DNA of 57,461 nt from Candidatus Fusicatenibacter intestinigallinarum. GTDB taxonomy: Bacteria > Bacillota > Clostridia > Lachnospirales > Lachnospiraceae. The notes below the pieces were generated by a model, which made no database searches, was not told the origin of the DNA, and was given only the letters and a program-made list of their open reading frames with translations. Location of the stretch: assembly GCA_019119555.1 (NCBI GenBank), contig DWWU01000045.1, positions 1-57,461 on the forward strand, read 5' to 3'. Below, in pieces: positions 1 to 6,699 of this stretch; position 1 is the first letter of the stretch; every line of letters starts with the position of its first letter. The position numbers and the translations under genes were made by a program.

Positions 1-15
1 AAAAATTTTTTTTAC

Positions 16-37
16 AATTAATAACCCCTTATTAATT
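16..37. repeat. AT-rich perfect hairpin
   Basis: AATTAATAA and TTATTAATT form a perfect 9-bp stem around a CCCC loop, next to a long A/T run at positions 1-13. It may be the end of a terminator for a gene left of the window. I see no gene in positions 1-190. Confidence 0.4.
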
Positions 38-52
38 ATTTATACTCCCCTC

Positions 53-144
53 GAAGCCCCGGCAGCTCCCCTGCCGGGGCTTCACTTTGTCAGAAAGGGA
101 GAGAAGTCTGCTGGTGAAACCAATTGCAGACTTCTCTCCCTTTC
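53..144 (-). terminator. Tandem hairpins after the DUF6171/capA unit
   Basis: There are two perfect stems. One pairs 93-110 with 127-144 (18 bp, purine-rich arm, 16-nt loop). The other pairs 53-65 with 71-83 (13 bp, GC-rich, CTCCC loop). Both lie downstream of the minus-strand gene ending at 192. Neither is followed by a clear U-run, so the terminator role is inferred from position. Confidence 0.4.
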
Positions 145-191
145 CGCTCTTTCTCATGTCAGGCTTTTCATACTCCGGCCTTTCCCCACGC

Positions 192-452
192 TCACCACCT
201 GGGATGTACCATCGGGCAGGATCGTACCTTCACCGCCGCCCGCAGTTCCACATAGCATCCGCAAATCCGGCACATGCCTGTCAGCAGATGATCACACGTG
301 CGGCACCGGCTCAGCCTCTCCTGATACGTCTCTTCCTCCGTGCGTTCCTCCTCCGGGATCTGGCGGATATACCTCTGCAGATCGGCATAAACCTCCGCCT
401 GATCGGTCTCCCTCAGCAGACATTTCCGGCATACTCTCACGTTGTCCTGCAT
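192..452 (-). CDS. DUF6171 family small cysteine-rich protein
   Basis: This 86-residue protein looks like a small metal-binding domain. It has CRKC near the N terminus, then CRTCD, CRICGC and a final SCP, which is seven or eight cysteines able to form one or two zinc sites. The pattern and the phrase GCYVELRAA match what I recall of DUF6171, common in Lachnospiraceae and of unknown function. The start at 452 is chosen because AGGAGGAAAAG precedes that ATG; a longer open frame upstream overlaps capA and lacks a site. It begins 28 bp after the capA stop, so the two are probably co-transcribed. Confidence 0.75.
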   Translation of the reverse strand: MQDNVRVCRKCLLRETDQAEVYADLQRYIRQIPEEERTEEETYQERLSRCRTCDHLLTGMCRICGCYVELRAAVKVRSCPMVHPRW

Positions 453-480
453 CTTTTCCTCCTGTCCCGCATCCCAGTCT

Positions 481-1677
481 TTACGGCAGCTGTGTTCCGA
501 ATCCCTGGCTGTATTCCCGGATTCTTCCCAGAATTCTCTCAGCCTCTTCTCCTTCCGCCGGGGTTGGCTGATAGTTGTTGTAATCGTCGGACGAAGTAAT
601 CCGACACGGAAGAATACGAATCGCATCGTCAGACACGACTTCGCCGTTTTCCAGCGTAAACGTCTGCTGAAAAATCATGGTATCCTTATCCGACGGATTT
701 TTGTTTCCTCCAAAGCAGAAATTCCCAAGACTGTAAACAATATATTTTCCCTGGTACTTCTCAATTCCCTGAAGCACATGGGGATGATGGCCCAGCACCA
801 GGTCGGCTCCCTGGTCGATTGCCGCGTGCGCCAGCGCCTGCTGCGTCTCATCGGGATAATTTTCTTTTTCCGTTCCCCAGTGAAAGCTGACAACAATCAC
901 ATCCGCTCCGGCGTCCTTCAGCGCCTGGATTGCCGCCGTCATATCGTCCTGACAGTCGATTCCCTCCGCCAGCTCATAGACTCCGGCCAGCCCCACCTTG
1001 ATTCCATCGCTGTCAAAAACCGCCGTTCTTTCGTATCCGAACGTCTGTATTCCGGCAGCCTCGACATTGGCAATCGTATCCTCGTACCCCTGAGTGCCGT
1101 AATCCTTGCTGTGATTGTTCGCCAGATTACAGGCCTCCACGGAACCACTGGTAAGAATCTGCGTATAAGACGGATCTCCTTTAAACGAAAACTGTTTGTC
1201 TGCCCGTTCCTCCGCAGTGGTCAGCGGCCCTTCCAGATTGACAATCGTCAGATCATCCGCTGAAAAAATATCTCTCACGTTCCGGAAGAAATAGCCGGGA
1301 TCGCCTTCCTCCTCATATCTGGCCGGCAGACTCGTACTGTAATCAAAATTTTCATCCGTCCCCAGCGTACAATCCCCGGCTGCCGAGATCGTCACCTGAC
1401 CGCTGACGCCCGTATTTTCCTCCACAGGCACCGTATCCAGAGACTGATTTTCCTGCGTCTCCGCATCCTGTCCGTTTCCCGCCTCCTGTTCCTGCCGGGT
1501 CTGGGTACTGCTCTGCTGCCTTGCAGCCTCCTGTTTCTCCGCCCGAAGCGCCAGCAGCCCCCGCGCAATCACAACGATCAGAACCAGACAGACAAGACCC
1601 GCAGCGCCGAACCCCAGGATCTGTCTGTTTTTCCGGATTTTCTGCCCTTTTTTCTTTCGATCTCCCCCGTTATCCAT
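481..1677 (-). CDS. CapA family membrane-anchored phosphoesterase
   Basis: This 398-residue protein has a lysine-rich N terminus, one transmembrane segment (about residues 20-42), a low-complexity Gln/Glu/Thr linker to about 90, and then a CapA/PgsA-type metallophosphatase domain. Visible motifs are GD (101-102), NLE (147-149), NNH (187-189), SFHWG, GHHPH (296-300) and YSLGNF. The domain should face outside. Family members act in poly-gamma-glutamate capsule synthesis or as orphan phosphoesterases; without capBC neighbours the substrate cannot be named. The ATG at 1677 (GGAAGAG upstream) is preferred over an upstream in-frame ATG that would translate part of a dispersed repeat. Confidence 0.85.
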   Translation of the reverse strand: MDNGGDRKKKGQKIRKNRQILGFGAAGLVCLVLIVVIARGLLALRAEKQEAARQQSSTQTRQEQEAGNGQDAETQENQSLDTVPVEENTGVSGQVTISAAGDCTLGTDENFDYSTSLPARYEEEGDPGYFFRNVRDIFSADDLTIVNLEGPLTTAEERADKQFSFKGDPSYTQILTSGSVEACNLANNHSKDYGTQGYEDTIANVEAAGIQTFGYERTAVFDSDGIKVGLAGVYELAEGIDCQDDMTAAIQALKDAGADVIVVSFHWGTEKENYPDETQQALAHAAIDQGADLVLGHHPHVLQGIEKYQGKYIVYSLGNFCFGGNKNPSDKDTMIFQQTFTLENGEVVSDDAIRILPCRITSSDDYNNYQPTPAEGEEAERILGRIREYSQGFGTQLP

Positions 1678-1747
1678 CTTCTCTTCCGTATTCCTTTCCC
1701 CGATACCGTTTACCGGATTTCTTCTGCTGTGCCATACGTTAAAATAT

Positions 1748-1810
1748 CCGCAGGCATTATACATTCATACGGTCTGTGCATTGAATACACAGACCTGGCC
1801 AAACTGTAAC
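1748..1810 (+). repeat. 3' half of the long palindromic repeat
   Basis: It matches the right part of the complete copies at 39578-39710 and 47051-47182: a CATACGGTCTGTGCA arm, its pairing arm, and a closing CTGTAAC. It is separated by about 65 bp from the matching left half at 1876-1970. Confidence 0.75.
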
Positions 1811-1835
1811 TTCCTTTTATTTTATCACATGGTAA

Positions 1836-1864
1836 TTGAATTTTCACCTGAAATATGCTACTAT
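1836..1864 (+). promoter_or_regulatory. Sigma-A promoter of the DtxR-type gene
   Basis: TTGAAT, a 17-bp spacer ending TGC (extended -10), then TACTAT. The predicted transcript starts about 110 bp before the gene and carries the repeat at 1876-1970 in its leader. Confidence 0.65.
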
Positions 1865-1875
1865 TTCTGATATAT

Positions 1876-1970
1876 GGTAACCGTTCAGCGAACTGAACGG
1901 TTACGGCATCCGGCCATTGAAAATCGCTTCGCGATGGCTGGATGCCCACAGGCACTAGGCTTTTATACGG
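1876..1970 (+). repeat. 5' half of the long palindromic repeat, fused to a ribosome binding site
   Basis: It consists of the core palindrome (GTAACCGTTCAG...CTGAACGGTTAC), then the GGCATCCGGCC...GGCTGGATGCC stem. It ends at TATACGG, immediately followed by AAGGAGGTAT, the ribosome binding site of the next gene. The leader of the DtxR-type gene is therefore mostly repeat. Confidence 0.8.
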
Positions 1971-1985
1971 AAGGAGGTATTTCAA

Positions 1986-2372
1986 ATGATGAAAATACAG
2001 GAATCCGCTGAAAATTATCTGGAAACAATTCTTCGTCTGAGCGAACGGCTCCCTCATGTCCGTTCCATCGATATTGTAAATGAGCTGGATTTTTCCAAAC
2101 CAAGCGTCAGCGTCGCGATGAAAAATCTCCGCCAGAACGGTTATATTCTCGTGGATTCTGACGGTTATATTACGCTGACCGACGCGGGAATGGAGATCGC
2201 CGCCAAAATCTACGAGCGTCACAAAATCCTGACCAGCGTTCTGACTCAGCTTGGCGTCGATCCGGAGATCGCCGCTCAGGACGCCTGCAAAATCGAACAC
2301 GTAATCAGCGACAGCAGTTTTCAGGCAATCAAAAAGCACATAAAAGAAAACGAGGGCAAATCTCTTCAGTGA
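1986..2372 (+). CDS. DtxR/MntR family metal-dependent transcriptional regulator
   Basis: This 128-residue protein has an N-terminal winged helix (about 1-65; SIDIVNELDFSKPSVSVAM is the helix-turn-helix) followed by the metal-binding dimerisation domain. The phrases YERHKIL and CKIEHVISD carry the usual His and Glu/Cys ligands. It lacks the third SH3-like domain of DtxR proper, as MntR does, so it should repress manganese or iron uptake genes when metal is present. No transporter is adjacent. Two ATGs are tandem; the first is used after AGGAGG. A weak stem (2386-2402, AAGAGG/CCTCTT) with a following pyrimidine run may terminate it. Confidence 0.9.
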   Translation: MMKIQESAENYLETILRLSERLPHVRSIDIVNELDFSKPSVSVAMKNLRQNGYILVDSDGYITLTDAGMEIAAKIYERHKILTSVLTQLGVDPEIAAQDACKIEHVISDSSFQAIKKHIKENEGKSLQ

Positions 2373-2430
2373 ATCCCTTTCACCAAAGAGGCTTGTCCTC
2401 TTCCTCTTTCTTTTTCCGTTTCTTCCCTGG

Positions 2431-3087
2431 TCAGATAATCACGGCCTTTCCCATTGTCATTGCATTCATCTTTCGGGTACTGCAGTCTTTTCCGACGCAT
2501 TTCTGCTGAGGCGTCTTGTAAAACAGATAATTGATATCGCTGCCATACAATGTTTCCGCTTTTTCCTGCATATAATCCGTTGTCTCTTTTTCATCGTTGA
2601 TAAACAGAACAGCTTTTCCATCCTCGTTCAAAAGCATGCTCTGCTCCTGCGGACTCTGATACATCTCCTGTACTTTACCAGTAAAAATCTGAATACCCAC
2701 ATCAATCTGCATCGTTTCATCCATAAACACAATCCGCTCCAGCCACCTTGCCATCGCATTTGTAGCTGAATACACGAACATCTTATTACATAATTCAAAG
2801 AAATGCTTTTCGTAAGTCAATCTCGGCAGATAGATTTTGCCTCTCTGGTTATGTACAAGAAACCGTTCCAATTCCCGGATCGGATCTTCGCATCCCTGTG
2901 GAAGAAGAATAATATCAATGTTTCCAATATCAATCCCCATCCGTTCCGCATATTTCCAGAAACTGTCACTTTTTCCTGCTACAAACAAGATACTGTGATT
3001 TTTTGTGCGGATGTGCCAGGTAGGTTCGCAGTTTGTCATTCGACCATATACCTTAGCCGGGTTTTCCGTAAATACCGTCACCTTCAT
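2431..3087 (-). CDS. Metallo-beta-lactamase-fold protein with degenerate metal site
   Basis: This 218-residue protein resembles the MBL-fold hydrolases annotated as dihydropterin ribofuranosyl-aminobenzene phosphate synthase-like: an N-terminal strand (MKVTVFTEN), then ILFVAGKSD, then GIDIGNIDIILL. In active members the next motif is SHGHYDHTGG; here it is PQGCEDPIRE (about residues 63-72). The three histidines are gone and only the aspartate remains. The usual Asp of ILFDTG is also missing. It therefore probably cannot hold the standard dinuclear metal centre and may be a sensor or scaffold. The start follows GGGAGGTG. It has its own promoter and converges with the DtxR-type gene. Confidence 0.6.
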   Translation of the reverse strand: MKVTVFTENPAKVYGRMTNCEPTWHIRTKNHSILFVAGKSDSFWKYAERMGIDIGNIDIILLPQGCEDPIRELERFLVHNQRGKIYLPRLTYEKHFFELCNKMFVYSATNAMARWLERIVFMDETMQIDVGIQIFTGKVQEMYQSPQEQSMLLNEDGKAVLFINDEKETTDYMQEKAETLYGSDINYLFYKTPQQKCVGKDCSTRKMNAMTMGKAVII

Positions 3088-3188
3088 AATAACACCTCCC
3101 TATTGTTTCGAACAGGTACTACTCTTCCCACCGCAAATACCGTACCTCCCGTGCGGATCTGGTATTTTTCTGTCTTTCTGCGCCGCAT
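3084..3188 (-). CDS. Possible 34-residue upstream peptide overlapping the MBL-fold gene
   Basis: The leader between the promoter at 3251-3279 and the MBL-fold gene holds a short frame starting MRRRKTEKYQ and ending NNREVLL. Its TGA overlaps the next ATG as ATGA, the arrangement of translational coupling. No good ribosome binding site precedes its ATG (only CAGAG), and the frame stays open upstream to about 3251. I do not recognise the sequence. It could be a small protein, a leader peptide or chance. Confidence 0.3.
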   Translation of the reverse strand: MRRRKTEKYQIRTGGTVFAVGRVVPVRNNREVLL

Positions 3189-3250
3189 CTCTGTGACAGA
3201 TACAGCCGATCCTGCGTTTGATACAGTTACAACAGTTTCACTTTGACTAA

Positions 3251-3279
3251 ATTATAACATTCTTTTTCGGCAACTGCAA
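3251..3279 (-). promoter_or_regulatory. Sigma-A promoter of the MBL-fold gene
   Basis: On the minus strand: TTGCAG, 17 bp, TATAAT. The predicted leader is about 155 nt. The rest of 3280-3404 holds nothing I recognise. Confidence 0.65.
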
Positions 3280-3404
3280 TAAATTTTCTATTAACTTTCT
3301 GTAAAATCCATAGCATTTCGTCGATTATCTTAAAAAGATCTTTATTATTTGTCTTTCTTTCAAAACCAGTTTAATCCTCTGTCATTTCTCGCATTCCCGT
3401 TCGC

Positions 3405-3480
3405 AAACAAAAAAGCCGGCGGAAATGTCTCAGAGCGGAAAGCTGTATGTTTCCTTCTTCCCTGAGACATTTCCGCCGGC
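3405..3480 (-). terminator. Rho-independent terminator of the suf operon
   Basis: A perfect 19-bp stem (3415-3433 with 3462-3480) is followed on the minus strand by TTTTTTGTTTG. It starts 16 bp after the sufB-like stop. Confidence 0.9.
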
Positions 3481-3496
3481 AGATTCTGTTCTCTCT

Positions 3497-4435
3497 CTAC
3501 TGCAGGAAATTTTCGATTATCACATTCTCCGCTTCCTCCTCGGAAAGTCCCAGCGTGCGCAGCTTCATGATCTGCTCATCGTTGATTCTTCCAATCGCCG
3601 CCTCATGGATGATCGCCGCATCCACATGACGGGCGTCGATTTCAGGGATCGAAGCCACCTGCGCATGTTCCATAATGATGGAGTCACACTGGATATGCGC
3701 ATGGCAGGCTGCATTTCCGATCGCTCTCGGATGGAAGTTCTGTTTTGACGTCCCTTTTGCCACGGACCGGGAGATAATCTGGGCGTTGGTTCCCGCGCCA
3801 TTCATCTCCACGTCGATGTCCGAGACGGCTGTCTGGGCGTCATGCGTCATCAGCCGCTCCGTCACATACAGACGGGAGTTTTCTTTCATCCGCACCCGTG
3901 TCTTCCGCACCGTGGAGTCTACTCCGCGGATCTGGGCGGTATCCAGCGTAAATACCGCTCCTTCCTCCAGATCGATCTCCGTCACAGGGTTCAGGATCTT
4001 TTCTCCGGTTCCCTCTCCTTCGCCATAATGCTTTTCCTCATAACGGACGTTCGCATGTTTTCCCACATGAAACGCATGAATTCCGTCATGGCGGGCATTG
4101 TCACAGCCGGCATTGTGAATGCCGCAGCCGGCCACGATGGTCACATCGGCGCCTTCCTCAATATAGAAATCGTTGTAGACGATGTCTGTCATTCCGGGAA
4201 CCGCAAGCACTACCGGAATGTGTACCTGCTCCCCCTGCGCTTCCTTGCTGATATACACATCAATTCCCTGGCGGTCAGTCTTACGCTTGATTTTGATATG
4301 TTCCGTGTCTCCGTGGCAGATGGAGGTTCCGTTATAGCGCAGATTGTAAGCGCCCTCTCCGCCGAAATTTTCCGTATCAATCTGGGCGAGCACCTGGCGG
4401 GTGATCGCATCCAGTTCTTCCTTATTCCATTCCAT
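3497..4435 (-). CDS. SufB/SufD-family Fe-S cluster assembly scaffold
   Basis: This 312-residue protein is the beta-helical core of the SufB/SufD family and is shorter than SufB (about 470) because the N-terminal region is reduced. The C terminus carries QCDSIIM, IPEIDARHVDAAIIHEAA and IGRINDEQI, the conserved stretch around the cluster-transfer site. It should form the scaffold with the SufC ATPase. No second SufB/D paralogue, SufS or SufU is present here, so this is the minimal two-gene SufBC type found in anaerobes. Its ATG at 4435 shares one base with the sufC stop (TGATG), so the two are translationally coupled. Confidence 0.88.
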   Translation of the reverse strand: MEWNKEELDAITRQVLAQIDTENFGGEGAYNLRYNGTSICHGDTEHIKIKRKTDRQGIDVYISKEAQGEQVHIPVVLAVPGMTDIVYNDFYIEEGADVTIVAGCGIHNAGCDNARHDGIHAFHVGKHANVRYEEKHYGEGEGTGEKILNPVTEIDLEEGAVFTLDTAQIRGVDSTVRKTRVRMKENSRLYVTERLMTHDAQTAVSDIDVEMNGAGTNAQIISRSVAKGTSKQNFHPRAIGNAACHAHIQCDSIIMEHAQVASIPEIDARHVDAAIIHEAAIGRINDEQIMKLRTLGLSEEEAENVIIENFLQ

Positions 4436-5166
4436 CAGCCCTCGCTCCTTTCCTTCATGCAGGTGCAGGACGGCTGGTCCTCGAACAGCAGCGGCAGCAT
4501 TTCCTCTCTGTCTCCGCACTGCTCCACCTCCGCATCGTTGATAATCAGAATCCGGTCTGCCATCTGGATAATCCGTTCCTGATGAGAGATCAGAATCAGG
4601 CTTTCATCCTTCTCCTCATGAATCTGTTCAAACTGTTTGACCAGCATGGAGAAACTCCACAGGTCAATCCCTGCCTCCGGCTCGTCAAAAATACAGAGTT
4701 TATGCCGCTTCGCCAGCACAGTGGCGATCTCAATTCTCTTGCGCTCGCCACCCGAAAGAGTCGCGTCCACTTCCCGTTTCAGGTACTCTTTCGCGCACAG
4801 ACCCACATTGCTCAGAAGGGTACAGCAGGTCTTTTCCGGAAGTTCTTCTCCTGCCGCCAGATTCAGAAGCCGTTCCACGGTCATTCCTTTGAAAACCGGA
4901 GGCTGCTGGAATGCATATCCGATTCCCGCTTTTGCCCTCTCGTCCGGCGTCATACCGGTCAGATCCACTCCATCCAGCAGAATTCTTCCGCTGCTGGCCG
5001 GGACAATTCCCATCAGTACTCTGGCAAGCGTAGATTTTCCGCCTCCATTCGGACCGGTGATCACCAGCATTTCTCCGTCCTTTACTTCAAAGCTGATGTC
5101 ACGGAGGAGCGTCGTTTCTTTTCCGTTTTCCATGACTTTATAAGTCAGATTTTCTACCTGAAGCAT
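4435..5166 (-). CDS. sufC: SufC, Fe-S cluster assembly ATPase
   Basis: This 243-residue soluble ABC ATPase has Walker A GPNGGGKST (38-46), signature LSGGERKR (137-144) and Walker B LCIFDEPEAG (157-166), followed by the D-loop and switch region SHQERI. SufC drives conformational changes of the SufB/D scaffold during cluster assembly. The start at 5166 (MLQVENLTYK) follows AAAGGATG; the longer open frame upstream is promoter DNA. It is the first gene of a two-gene operon ending at the strong terminator at 3405-3480. Confidence 0.93.
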   Translation of the reverse strand: MLQVENLTYKVMENGKETTLLRDISFEVKDGEMLVITGPNGGGKSTLARVLMGIVPASSGRILLDGVDLTGMTPDERAKAGIGYAFQQPPVFKGMTVERLLNLAAGEELPEKTCCTLLSNVGLCAKEYLKREVDATLSGGERKRIEIATVLAKRHKLCIFDEPEAGIDLWSFSMLVKQFEQIHEEKDESLILISHQERIIQMADRILIINDAEVEQCGDREEMLPLLFEDQPSCTCMKERSEG

Positions 5167-5209
5167 ATTTTCATCATCCTTTTTGTATGGTTCCTTTATC
5201 TTTTTGTTC

Positions 5210-5235
5210 CCCGTATACCCTATACCCGTATACGG
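5210..5235 (-). promoter_or_regulatory. Repeated GTATAC motifs upstream of sufC
   Basis: CCCGTATACCC, TATACCC and GTATACGG lie in a row about 45 bp before sufC. On the minus strand a weak promoter reading CTGTCA-17 bp-TATAGG overlaps them. An Rrf2/IscR-type regulator would be the natural partner, but the motif is not one I can assign with confidence. Confidence 0.3.
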
Positions 5236-5303
5236 ATTCTCTGACAGTGTTAATGCTATCACATTTTAAGACAGATTTCAACGGGTGCCGCACAAATAAT
5301 GCC

Positions 5304-5330
5304 GTTACCGTTCAGCCGGTTGTGCAGACC
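5304..5330 (+). repeat. Degenerate palindromic repeat core
   Basis: GTTACCGTTCAGCCGG is the left arm of the core; the right arm has decayed. It lies between the sufC upstream region and the SOS-boxed gene. Confidence 0.45.
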
Positions 5331-5364
5331 GGACGGAACCCTCGGCACACTCTTTTCCCTGCAT

Positions 5365-5673
5365 CTACAGAAACAGTTTCCAGCGGCAGGTTTCCGGCTG
5401 AAACAGAAGGATCACCTCCCGGGAGTTTCCCCCGAAACAGATCCGGCACCTGTATTCCCAGGAAACCATTCCGGCATAATACTTTTTCTGACATTCCTTC
5501 ACATAGATTTCTTCCACGCAGAAAATCTCTCCATTTTCGTCCTGAAGTTTCATAGACAAAGGAATCGCCCGGCCGGCAGCGGTAAACCAGCATTTCACGG
5601 CTGCCTCTTTCTGTTTTTTTCTGACGATTTCCACATCCTGTTCCGCGGGCTTTGCCATCGTTCCAAACGCCAC
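5365..5673 (-). CDS. SOS-boxed small conserved protein of unknown function
   Basis: This 102-residue protein has no signal peptide or membrane segment. After a charged start it reads AVKCWFTAAGRAIPLSM...GEIFCVEEI and ends in a beta-rich half (YRCRICFGGNSREVILLF). I recall similar small proteins in Lachnospiraceae but no assigned function. The GTG at 5673 is chosen because AGGGAGAGG stands six bases before it; an in-frame ATG lies five codons inside. The promoter carries two perfect LexA-type boxes, so it should be DNA-damage induced. An SRAP repair gene lies directly upstream on the same strand. The layout resembles small accessory genes next to Y-family polymerases, but that comparison is speculative. 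Confidence 0.65.
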   Translation of the reverse strand: MAFGTMAKPAEQDVEIVRKKQKEAAVKCWFTAAGRAIPLSMKLQDENGEIFCVEEIYVKECQKKYYAGMVSWEYRCRICFGGNSREVILLFQPETCRWKLFL

Positions 5674-5720
5674 ATGGATCCTCTCCCTTCCTGCAATCCC
5701 GGTATTGTTTTTGTTTGATC

Positions 5721-5769
5721 AGAACATATGTTCTGTTTTTATTATAAGAACATATGTTCTTAATTGCAA
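5721..5769 (-). promoter_or_regulatory. Sigma-A promoter with two LexA (SOS) boxes
   Basis: On the minus strand: -35 TTGCAA (5764-5769), 17-bp spacer, -10 TATAAT (5741-5746). AGAACATATGTTCT occurs twice, at 5747-5760 filling the spacer and at 5721-5734 over the predicted start site, 26 bp centre to centre. The core GAACATATGTTC equals the Bacillus-type LexA site. LexA binding would block both polymerase contact and initiation. Confidence 0.88.
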
Positions 5770-5824
5770 GAGGAATTTGCTTCCAGTTTCGTTTTCTGTA
5801 ACGAAAAAGCAGCAAGCCCTTCCC

Positions 5825-6409
5825 TTACAAAAAAGAAAAGGTCTGCTGCTCGTATTCCTGGTATCGTTTCAGTTTCTGAGGCTGTTTCTTCAGAAGTTCT
5901 TCCACGGCCGCCGGTTCCTCCAGCCACCGGAAACACTCCTCCGCGTCCAGAATCAGAGGCATTCTGTCATGCACCGGAGAGACGGAAGCATTTGCCGCCG
6001 TTGTCAAAAGTACAAAACGTTCCCTCTGACCCACATAATCATAGAAACCTGCCATATACAGAATTCCCCTGTCTGTCTGTTCAAAAACCGCCATCTCTTT
6101 CTGCCGGTTCCACTCGTAAAATTTCCTGGCAGGGACCACACACCTCCGCCGGCGCACACTTTCCCGAAACATGCTCTTTTCCAGTGCGGTTTCCGCCCGC
6201 GCATTGATCAGCAGCCCTCTGCCCTGCCGGCCCGGAAATCCCCATGCAAGCCCCTCCACAACAGGCGTTCCCTGAAGCGTTCGTATCACCGGAGCCGTTT
6301 CCGAGGGATGAACATCCCCGGTGGAAATCCTGAGCTTTGTTTCCGCTATTCCTGTCACCCGGCTGATTTCCGCCGTCATCCCTTCATCGATAAAATACCG
6401 CCCGCACAT
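5825..6409 (-). CDS. SRAP family abasic-site protein (YedK/HMCES-like)
   Basis: This 194-residue protein begins MCGRY, so Cys2 becomes the N-terminal nucleophile that forms a thiazolidine crosslink with abasic sites in single-stranded DNA. Other family marks are the NARAET region (LLINARAETA), RCVVPARKFYEW, and HDRMPLIL near the C terminus, where the His and Glu complete the site. The start is fixed by AAAGGGAGG before this ATG; the upstream extension would bury Cys2. It sits between tRNA-Arg and the SOS-boxed gene. No LexA box is seen before it; its region upstream is the tRNA terminator. Confidence 0.93.
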   Translation of the reverse strand: MCGRYFIDEGMTAEISRVTGIAETKLRISTGDVHPSETAPVIRTLQGTPVVEGLAWGFPGRQGRGLLINARAETALEKSMFRESVRRRRCVVPARKFYEWNRQKEMAVFEQTDRGILYMAGFYDYVGQRERFVLLTTAANASVSPVHDRMPLILDAEECFRWLEEPAAVEELLKKQPQKLKRYQEYEQQTFSFL

Positions 6410-6440
6410 AAAGCCTCCCTTTCGAAAGTTTCCTGCTACA

Positions 6441-6470
6441 CAAAAGAGCACTCCATAACCGGAGTGCTCT
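6441..6470 (-). terminator. Terminator of the tRNA-Arg gene
   Basis: A 10-bp perfect stem (6445-6454 with 6461-6470) is followed by TTTTGTG on the minus strand. It lies between the tRNA and the SRAP gene. Confidence 0.8.
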
Positions 6471-6501
6471 TCTGCAGCCTTTGACATAAGGTCTTCTTAT
6501 C

Positions 6502-6575
6502 CGTGCGTTAGAAGATTCGAACTCCCGACCTTTTGGTCCGTAGCCAAACGCTCTATCCAGCTGAGCTAAACGCAC
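6502..6575 (-). tRNA. tRNA-Arg (anticodon ACG)
   Basis: The full cloverleaf is visible over 74 nt: acceptor GTGCGTT/AACGCAC, D-stem GCTC/GAGC, anticodon stem TTTGG/CCAAA with loop CTACGGA, and T-loop TTCGAAT. The anticodon ACG would be edited to ICG by TadA and read CGU/CGC/CGA. The discriminator base is G and the 3' CCA is not encoded. It has its own promoter and terminator. Confidence 0.97.
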
Positions 6576-6603
6576 ATATCTGCTGACCTCGTCAACAGTA
6601 GAT

Positions 6604-6632
6604 AGGATACCTCATTTTCATTCATTTGTCAA
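6604..6632 (-). promoter_or_regulatory. Sigma-A promoter of tRNA-Arg
   Basis: On the minus strand: TTGACA, 17 bp, TATCCT, about 30 bp before the tRNA. Confidence 0.75.
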
Positions 6633-6669
6633 CAGTTTTTTTTAAAGCGATTCTCAATGTCCGGATACC

Positions 6670-6699
6670 GGTTACCGTTCGGCTGGCTGAATGGTAACC
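6670..6699 (-). repeat. Palindromic core overlapping a gene's 3' end
   Basis: GGTTACCGTTCGGC and its near-perfect inverse lie inside the last codons of the DUF5808 gene. They encode the tail VTIQPAER and supply the TAA stop (6672-6674). Confidence 0.8.
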
